Below, one piece after another: positions 58,742-64,000 of a DNA stretch of 64,000 nucleotides. The translations under genes and the position numbers were made by a program. The DNA lies in the NCBI GenBank assembly GCA_963737705.1, contig CAVTTP010000006.1, forward strand, positions 62,001-126,000, read 5' to 3'. This DNA is from PALSA-607 sp963737705 (GTDB lineage: Bacteria; Actinomycetota; Actinomycetes; Acidothermales; Acidothermaceae). The notes under the pieces are model-generated. The model made no database searches. It was not told where the DNA came from and saw only the letters and a program-made list of their open reading frames with translations. How positions within the stretch are numbered: position 1 is the first letter of the stretch; every line of letters starts with the position of its first letter.

Positions 58742-61327
58742 TTAGACGGCGTGCAACTCGTCAACGCTATACGTGAGCGGCCCACTGGTGACCGTCTTAC
58801 TGACGTATAACGACAGGCCGATTCGGCCCGGCGTCTGCAACGCCGACGTGCTGTCGGTCGTCGTTAACTGGAATGCAGTCGGCGCTGCGTTGCTCGTCTG
58901 CCACACCATCGACTTAAGCGTCGAGCCTGCGCCGACGGTGGTGAGCTGGAAGCGCAGCGACATACTTGTGCCCGGCACGTAGGTGAAGCCGGGCAAGATG
59001 TCGGTCGCGAGGATGGTTTCCGTCGTTCCCACGTACCTGGCGAGATACTCGGTGACCCCACCGGTGGCCGACACAATCATCTTGAGCCGGTAGTCACCGG
59101 CCGCGGTGCTCCGCAGCAGGTAGTTGAACGTCGCGGTCCCGGCGGTGGGCAGCTTGTCGAGGCTCACCGTGATCGTGGCGTCGACATCTTGGGCGTTAAC
59201 CGAACTTAGGTACAGGTTGCGGGTGACACCAGCGGCCAGCGACGCCAATCCAACTCCACCTGCGACCGACGTGCCGCCCGCTGCCGTCCACGCGCCGCCA
59301 ACGTCCGCCGTGCCCCAGTTCGTCGTTGAGGTACGACTGAACGTGTCGGTTGCCACCGCACCGGACGAGAGCACCAGAGTCTGACTGGTGGATGCGCTCG
59401 ACCCGCGACTGTCAAGCACCGTCAGTACCACTGTGTAGGTACCGTTGGCCGTGTAGGTGTGCGACGCAGTTACCCCCGAGCCGTCGGCTGTGCCGTCGCC
59501 CCAGTTCCAGTCGTAGCTCAGCGTCGCCCCGTCACTGGCTGTGGACCCACTCGCGTCTGCGCTGACTGTGAGCCCGCTTGGTGTCAAGGTCATCTTTGGG
59601 ACCGGATTCGCGTGGGTCGCCCCGCCGTTCACCGCCACGTTGACGGTGGCGCTCTTCGACTGATTGCCATCGCCATCGACCGCGATCACCTGATAGGTGT
59701 ACGTCCCCGTGCCCAAACCGGTGTCGGTGAAGGTGATCGGCGAATTGGTCCAGAAAGGCGAAGCCTTCGTGACGGTGAACACTGGCGTCGCCGTGCCCGT
59801 CCGCATGATGTTGTACGTCAGGTTCAGGTCGTCGTAGTCGTAGTTCTGAGCAATGGAGACCTGGGCCGATCCGGTCCCGACCGCTGAGGCCGTCGGAACC
59901 CACTTTGCTCCCGCGAGCTGCGGCGCATTGTGGGCTCCCGAGACGGGCTTAATAGCGAAGCGCACCAAACCTTGTTGCGTCTTGCCGTTGACGATCGGAA
60001 ATTCGCCACCCGCGACCACGTAAGTGCCGTTGCCGGTGATTGTCCAAGCGGCTTGGCCCTGACCGGTGAAGGAACCCGTGACGAACTGCGGGTACCAGTT
60101 GATCATCGCCGGGGCCGGCTGGCCTTCCCAGTCCTTGTAGATGCTGCTGACGACGTCGGGCCGGGTCAGCGTGCCCTCGACCGCGGCGGTGAAGGCCTGT
60201 GCATGGGTCAGGTTGCCGGGCGCAGGCGTCTTATTCGGAAAAGCGCCATCGCCGGTGCAGTCATGGTTGTGGCTGACCGTATACACGTTTGTGCCGTCGG
60301 AGTACGAGCTGTAGGTGTCACCGTGGCAGTCTTCGAGCCACTTGATCGCACCGGTCGTCGGATCGGCCGAGAAGCTTCCCTCCAGGTTGCCGATCGACGT
60401 ATCCGCGAAGACCCAGCCGGTTCCGTAGACGTTCGTGGCATCGGCGCTGAGTGAGTAGATGCCCGCCTTACCGTAGTTGGACGAGCCGCTCGGGCCGCCG
60501 CCGTCGACGACGGTTTGGGGAGCCAACCAGGGCAGCATCGAGCCATCGATGAGACTGAGGGCTGCAAGGCCGCGCTGGGTGACCCCGTTGACCTGGCCGA
60601 AGCGCCCACCGATGATGAGCTTGTCCTTGGTTGGCGTCAACACCATCGCGTCGACCTGCAAGTCGGTGGTCGGCGCCCAGTTGACCAGCTTGCCCGCAGT
60701 GGTAACCGCCGCGAGGTTCTTTCGCGTCGTGCCATCAGCGGCGCCAATCAAGCCACCGACATAGACCGTGGTGCTGCTCGCGGCGATCGCGTTGACGTAA
60801 GACCCACCGATCTGCGCCGAAAACGAGGTGTTCAGCGCACCCGTTGCCGTGTTGAACGCGGCAAGGTTGTAGTGCTCAGTGCCGTTAACGCTGTTGAACG
60901 CCCCTCCTACATAAAGGGTGCTTCCATCGGGTGAGACCGCAAGCGACTTCACGGCACCGTTGATCGTCGGGGCGAACGAAGTGATCAGGTTGCCGGTCGT
61001 GAGGTCGAACGCAAGGATGTTCGACCGCGGCGTGAGGTTGGTACCTGCGGCAGCCCCCGCTGGGCGCACGTTGCTGAACTGGCCACCCGCGTACACGGTG
61101 TTACCGACGATGACCGTCGCCCACACGACGCCGCTGTCGATCTGCACAGTTGGCAACGCGTCATCGGTCACCAGGCTCGAGCTACGTTGCTGGACCTGTG
61201 GCGGCTGCGAGAATGTAGCAGCGCTCGCTTGAGCGGGGACCAGACTCGCAGCGGCAGCCGCAGCGATGGTCGCTAACATCACCGGTACCACTAGGGTCTT
61301 GGTCACGGCGTTGCGAGTGAAGCGCAC
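58742..61327 (-). CDS. Large secreted beta-propeller/FN3/PKD protein
   Basis: 861 aa from a GTG at 61327 with GGGGGG 8 bases upstream; an earlier start at 61426 would precede the signal peptide. Signal peptide about 1-36 (ending AQASA). Then propeller-like repeats of the type LYVGGAFNSVNG, VYVGGLIGAADG, LIIGGRFGQVNG (about 45-470), an FN3-like part (about 490-600), a PKD domain (ADASGSTASDGATLSYDWNWGDG, about 615-690) and a C-terminal module (DTFSRTSTTNWGTADVGG...). No LPXTG or membrane anchor is seen, so it is secreted or bound non-covalently. A/T-rich DNA at 61365-61382 (TATAAAGATAAAAA on the coding strand) probably belongs to its promoter. Confidence 0.85.
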   Translation of the reverse strand: MRFTRNAVTKTLVVPVMLATIAAAAAASLVPAQASAATFSQPPQVQQRSSSLVTDDALPTVQIDSGVVWATVIVGNTVYAGGQFSNVRPAGAAAGTNLTPRSNILAFDLTTGNLITSFAPTINGAVKSLAVSPDGSTLYVGGAFNSVNGTEHYNLAAFNTATGALNTSFSAQIGGSYVNAIAASSTTVYVGGLIGAADGTTRKNLAAVTTAGKLVNWAPTTDLQVDAMVLTPTKDKLIIGGRFGQVNGVTQRGLAALSLIDGSMLPWLAPQTVVDGGGPSGSSNYGKAGIYSLSADATNVYGTGWVFADTSIGNLEGSFSADPTTGAIKWLEDCHGDTYSSYSDGTNVYTVSHNHDCTGDGAFPNKTPAPGNLTHAQAFTAAVEGTLTRPDVVSSIYKDWEGQPAPAMINWYPQFVTGSFTGQGQAAWTITGNGTYVVAGGEFPIVNGKTQQGLVRFAIKPVSGAHNAPQLAGAKWVPTASAVGTGSAQVSIAQNYDYDDLNLTYNIMRTGTATPVFTVTKASPFWTNSPITFTDTGLGTGTYTYQVIAVDGDGNQSKSATVNVAVNGGATHANPVPKMTLTPSGLTVSADASGSTASDGATLSYDWNWGDGTADGSGVTASHTYTANGTYTVVLTVLDSRGSSASTSQTLVLSSGAVATDTFSRTSTTNWGTADVGGAWTAAGGTSVAGGVGLASLAAGVTRNLYLSSVNAQDVDATITVSLDKLPTAGTATFNYLLRSTAAGDYRLKMIVSATGGVTEYLARYVGTTETILATDILPGFTYVPGTSMSLRFQLTTVGAGSTLKSMVWQTSNAAPTAFQLTTTDSTSALQTPGRIGLSLYVSKTVTSGPLTYSVDELHAV

Positions 61328-61535
61328 TCTGTTGCCCCCCGATCGAACAGGCGACGCGGCCACGTTTTTATCTTTATATCCCTCACACACGCGGGCGCCG
61401 CGCATCTGGTTCGGCGGATCGTCCACTGTTTCGCGGGGAACTGAACCGCCGTCACCGTGAGTGTGTAAGAACGGATTTCGTGATCGAAAAGGGACGTCGC
61501 CCGGCTACTCGCTGTACTGAGCGGCGTGCATCGAC

Positions 61536-62213
61536 TTAGTAGGTCGCGCGGCCGCCGCTAATGTCAAAAACCGCTCCGGTTGAGAAGGTCATCTTGTCGG
61601 AGGTGAGCCACGCGACGAGCTCGGCAACTTCGTCGGGTCGGCCCATCCGCTTCATCGGAATCAAGCCGGTCATGTATGCCAGTACCTCCGGCGAGTTACT
61701 GGCATTCATGGGCGTCGCGAACACCGCCGGCGCGATCGCGTTGACCAGAACGCCGCTCGTAGCCAGCTCCTTGCCGAGTGACTTCGTCATAGCGATCACC
61801 GCACCTTTCGACGCTGAGTAGGCCGACAAATTCGGGTTACCGTCCTTGCCGGCCATGCTTGCGAAGTTGACGATGCGGCCCCATCCAGCTGTACGCATTC
61901 CGGGGACGAAGGCATGACACAGGTTGAAGGTGCCGAGCACATTGACAGCGAAGACTGCACTCCAGTCCTGGTAGTCGATCTCCCACAACGGCTTGTTCGG
62001 CCCGACAATGCCGGCACTGTTGACAAGTATGTCGATGGGTCCGATACGGGCGGCGGCGGACGCGACGGCAACCGGATCTGCGACGTCAACGACGAAGTCG
62101 GCGTCCGCGTGGATGTCCATCGTGATGACTTTGATGCCATCGCTCGCGAGTCGAGCCGCACAGGCGGCTCCGAGTCCGCTGAGTCCGCCTGTTACAAGCG
62201 CGGTCTGTGTCAT
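61536..62213 (-). CDS. Short-chain dehydrogenase/reductase
   Basis: 225 aa. NAD(P)-binding TGGLSGLG, NSAG, and catalytic Ser (NFASMAG) with YSASK (Tyr, Lys). The short N-terminus and MDIHADADFVVDVAD suggest an Asp-dependent, NAD-preferring enzyme. Together with the upstream arabinofuranosidase, and under the same upstream sequence block, it is likely a sugar or sugar-acid dehydrogenase, such as those for arabinose or deoxy-keto acids. That link is inference. Confidence 0.87.
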   Translation of the reverse strand: MTQTALVTGGLSGLGAACAARLASDGIKVITMDIHADADFVVDVADPVAVASAAARIGPIDILVNSAGIVGPNKPLWEIDYQDWSAVFAVNVLGTFNLCHAFVPGMRTAGWGRIVNFASMAGKDGNPNLSAYSASKGAVIAMTKSLGKELATSGVLVNAIAPAVFATPMNASNSPEVLAYMTGLIPMKRMGRPDEVAELVAWLTSDKMTFSTGAVFDISGGRATY

Positions 62214-62235
62214 CGTCGAGCCTTCCTCGCTAGCG

Positions 62236-62247
62236 CAAACGCGTTTG
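62236..62247. promoter_or_regulatory. LacI-type operator-like palindrome before the SDR gene
   Basis: CAAACGCGTTTG is a perfect 12-base palindrome with a central CG, the form of LacI/GalR-family operators. It lies 22 bases before the SDR start and just downstream of the shared block, so a sugar-responsive repressor could block transcription there. No regulator gene is in the window. Confidence 0.6.
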
Positions 62248-62250
62248 GAT

Positions 62251-62293
62251 GCGACGTCCGATAATCTCGCCTTACGGCTGGCAACGGTATAGC
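62251..62293 (-). promoter_or_regulatory. Shared 43-base upstream block, SDR copy
   Basis: The 43 bases are identical to 63959-64000 apart from one base pair missing there. In the direction of the gene it starts GCTATACCGTTGCCAGCC and ends ATTATCGGACGTCGC. It lies 38 bases upstream of the SDR ATG. TTGCCA followed 15 bases later by TATCGG could be a promoter. The duplication suggests a common regulator. Confidence 0.6.
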
Positions 62294-62345
62294 GGCCACG
62301 TGCGGTTGGAGGGACAGCTCACCGCCACCCGAGGAATCGACAGCG

Positions 62346-63863
62346 TTAGAGACTCGCCGCTGGCGTGAGGCGAATCACGTTCCATGATTCGGGCTGCACC
62401 GTCACCGTGCAGCCTGTCGGATCGACATCGCCGACCTGACTTACATGTGGAACTGCCCGAGCTGGCTGCGATTGGTCGTTGGTTGCCGCCCGTTGCGCTT
62501 CGCCGCCGTAAGTAATGTGCTCCACAAGCCGCATCAGGGGTAGGCCTCGCCAAGCGACACGCAACGTCGTCGACTCCGTCTGAGAACGGTTTATCGCGAA
62601 GATGGCAATGTCGCCGTTATCAGGGTCCCGTGTTGCCACGACATCGGTTAGGGGCACGTCGCCGTAAGCGCTCGTCTCGTGCCGCGGGGTGTCGACCCCG
62701 AGTCGTAACACATCACCTTGTGCGTGCCGCGCAGTGAGAGAGAAAGGATAGAAAGTCGTCTGCCGCCATGCAAGACCGTCCGCCTCGGCGCGGATCGGTG
62801 CAATGACATTAACCAGCTGCGCAAGACACGCGATTCCGATTCTGTCGGCATGCCGAAGCAGGGTCATGAGCAAACTACCGACGACCACGGCGTCGCGGAC
62901 GGTGTACTCGTCCTCAATGAGCCGCGGTGCAATCTCCCAATCAGCGTTCGTGCGCCCAGCAAATCGCTGCGTGTACCAGACGTTCCATTCGTCAAACGAG
63001 AGTTGTAGCTTCCGCCCAGAATGCTTCTTGGCAGCAACGCGGTCAGCAATGGCAACGACACCGTCGATGAACTTGTCCATGCCGCACGCAGATGCGAGGT
63101 AGCTAGCGACGTCGTCACCAATGGGTTCGAAGTAGGAGTGCAATGAGATGTAGTCGACGTAGTCGAAGGCATAGTCGAGGGCAGTCGTCTCCCACGAACC
63201 GAACGTTGGCATCGAAGCGCCAGAACTGCCACACAGCACCAGGCGAATCGTCGGATCGACCTGTCGCATCGCCTTCGCGCACTCTGTTGCGAGGATGCCG
63301 TAGGCGTCGGCGTCCTTATGACCGATCTGCCATGGACCGTCCATCTCGTTGCCCAAGCACCACAGCTTGATGGCGTACGGTTCCGGATGCCCATGTTTCG
63401 CCCGTAGATCCGACAGGTAGGTGCCCCCCGGATGGTTGGCGTACTCGAGGAGGTCGCAGGCCTCTTGGATGCCTCGAGTGCCGAGATTGATCGCCATCAT
63501 CGGTTCGACGTCGGCTCGCCCACACCATGTCATGAATTCAGCGAGCCCGAACGCATTGGATTCGATCGATCGCCAGGCAAGGTCGAGCCGTCGAGCTCGT
63601 TCAGCGACCGGACCTACGCCGTCTTCCCATCGGTAGCCCGAGACGAAGTTGCCTCCGGGATAGCGCACCACCGTAACGCCGAGCTCTTTCGTAAGGTCCA
63701 GAACGTCCGTGCGAAGTCCGTCCGAATCAGCCTCAGGGTGGCCCGGCTCGAATACACCGCCGTAGACGCAACGACCAATGTGCTCGACAAATGAGCCAAA
63801 CAGCTTTCGCTCGACGGGAGCCACGATGGAGGCCGGGTCGAGCGTGACGTGACAGGTAAGCAC
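62346..63863 (-). CDS. Alpha-L-arabinofuranosidase, GH51
   Basis: 505 aa, the usual length. GH51 signatures: FVEHIGRCVYGGVFEPGHP at the N-terminus, VRYPGGNFVSGYRWEDGVG, acid/base E173 in CLGNEMDGPWQ and nucleophile E292 in LSFDEWNVWY. The TIM barrel is followed by a C-terminal beta domain. There is no signal peptide, so it works in the cytoplasm on imported arabino-oligosaccharides. It releases terminal L-arabinose from arabinan or arabinoxylan fragments. Its upstream region (63864-64000) includes a second copy of the shared block. Confidence 0.94.
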   Translation of the reverse strand: MLTCHVTLDPASIVAPVERKLFGSFVEHIGRCVYGGVFEPGHPEADSDGLRTDVLDLTKELGVTVVRYPGGNFVSGYRWEDGVGPVAERARRLDLAWRSIESNAFGLAEFMTWCGRADVEPMMAINLGTRGIQEACDLLEYANHPGGTYLSDLRAKHGHPEPYAIKLWCLGNEMDGPWQIGHKDADAYGILATECAKAMRQVDPTIRLVLCGSSGASMPTFGSWETTALDYAFDYVDYISLHSYFEPIGDDVASYLASACGMDKFIDGVVAIADRVAAKKHSGRKLQLSFDEWNVWYTQRFAGRTNADWEIAPRLIEDEYTVRDAVVVGSLLMTLLRHADRIGIACLAQLVNVIAPIRAEADGLAWRQTTFYPFSLTARHAQGDVLRLGVDTPRHETSAYGDVPLTDVVATRDPDNGDIAIFAINRSQTESTTLRVAWRGLPLMRLVEHITYGGEAQRAATNDQSQPARAVPHVSQVGDVDPTGCTVTVQPESWNVIRLTPAASL

Positions 63864-63958
63864 CGTGCTCCTTCTGATCTAGGAGTGCCGACTACTCGCG
63901 ACGCTTCTTCTGCGCCCCGTGAAGGCGCACGATGAGACAGCGCCAGCACGCCGAGATC

Positions 63959-64000
63959 GCGACGTCCGATAATCTCGCCTTACGGCGGCAACGGTATAGC
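63959..64000 (-). promoter_or_regulatory. Shared upstream block, GH51 copy (cut by window edge)
   Basis: Second copy of the block at 62251-62293, one base shorter, in the same orientation relative to its gene, 95 bases upstream of the GH51 ATG. It reaches the window edge, so it may be longer. It marks the two genes as co-regulated. Confidence 0.6.

Noticed and set aside
61328..61460. Possible riboswitch before the large surface protein
   Set aside because: The region has A/T-rich and GGGGAAC-like segments, but I could not fit the c-di-AMP or c-di-GMP consensus on the coding strand.

Overview
The window is chromosomal DNA of a high-GC actinobacterium. Coding is dense, GTG starts are frequent, and many neighbouring genes overlap by 4 bases. 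From about 0.3 to 54.8 kb it follows a conserved actinobacterial gene order, recalled from Mycobacterium tuberculosis (roughly holB-topA-helicase-tad-ssd-acs-marP-nth-crp-arsA pair-whiB4-ponA2) and Streptomyces (hppA-bldG-helicase; crp-arsA-wblA). Having hppA, bldG/apgA, an RsiG-like protein and an MFS-thymidylate kinase fusion together points to a Frankia/Streptomyces-like lineage rather than a mycobacterium. This comes from gene content and memory; no database was searched.

Layout. 0-11 kb: a truncated lipoprotein hydrolase, a PSP1/RicT-like protein, a Pro-rich membrane protein, an acetate/succinate-type transporter (satP) divergent from a four-gene operon (LytS-type kinase, LytTR regulator, DUF485-like protein, sodium:solute symporter), a membrane protein/HTH pair, a lipoprotein and a patatin lipase. 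11-24 kb: holB, MFS-tmk, topA, hppA, apgA, bldG and a divergent DEAD/DEAH helicase. 23.5-28.3 kb: a Tad pilus cluster (ssd-tadA-tadB-tadC-flp-tadE-tadE-like). Between ssd and the next gene lies a clear 6C small RNA. 28.7-36.5 kb: HAD hydrolase, acs, CPA1 antiporter, holin-X protein, epoxide hydrolase, DUF309 protein and marP. 36.6-43 kb: cupredoxin lipoprotein, two Nudix enzymes, TlpA-like protein, nth, an RsiG-like c-di-GMP-type anti-sigma factor, crp, an MBL hydrolase and a threonine dehydratase-like enzyme. 43-47 kb is less conserved: GNAT, YCII, VOC, PPOX, a lipoprotein and a frameshifted dinB behind a perfect LexA box. 47.3-54.8 kb: RidA, DUF4177, two ArsA-like ATPases, wblA, ponA, yqeY, a phosphoesterase and tRNA-Pro(CGG).

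54.9-64 kb is accessory. It holds a secreted phosphoesterase/PKD locus broken by several frameshifts and carrying five nearly identical 255-bp PKD repeats, a large secreted propeller/PKD protein, and a sugar module (SDR dehydrogenase and GH51 arabinofuranosidase) whose two genes share a 42-43 bp upstream block.

Functional threads: acetate or carboxylate uptake and activation (satP, symporter operon, acs, crp); developmental and second-messenger control (bldG/apgA, RsiG-like, crp, wblA); a Tad pilus; cell-wall and redox functions (ponA, marP, TlpA-like); and SOS control of dinB. No phage, IS, CRISPR or anti-phage island was seen. The least ordinary signals are the chained 9-codon upstream ORFs before the 44.8 kb PPOX gene, the RsiG-like protein with one perfect and one decayed ligand motif, the frameshifted PKD locus, the dispersed palindromic element at 11.0 and 47.1 kb, the shared block at the arabinofuranosidase locus, and a possible two-state RNA structure upstream of acs.
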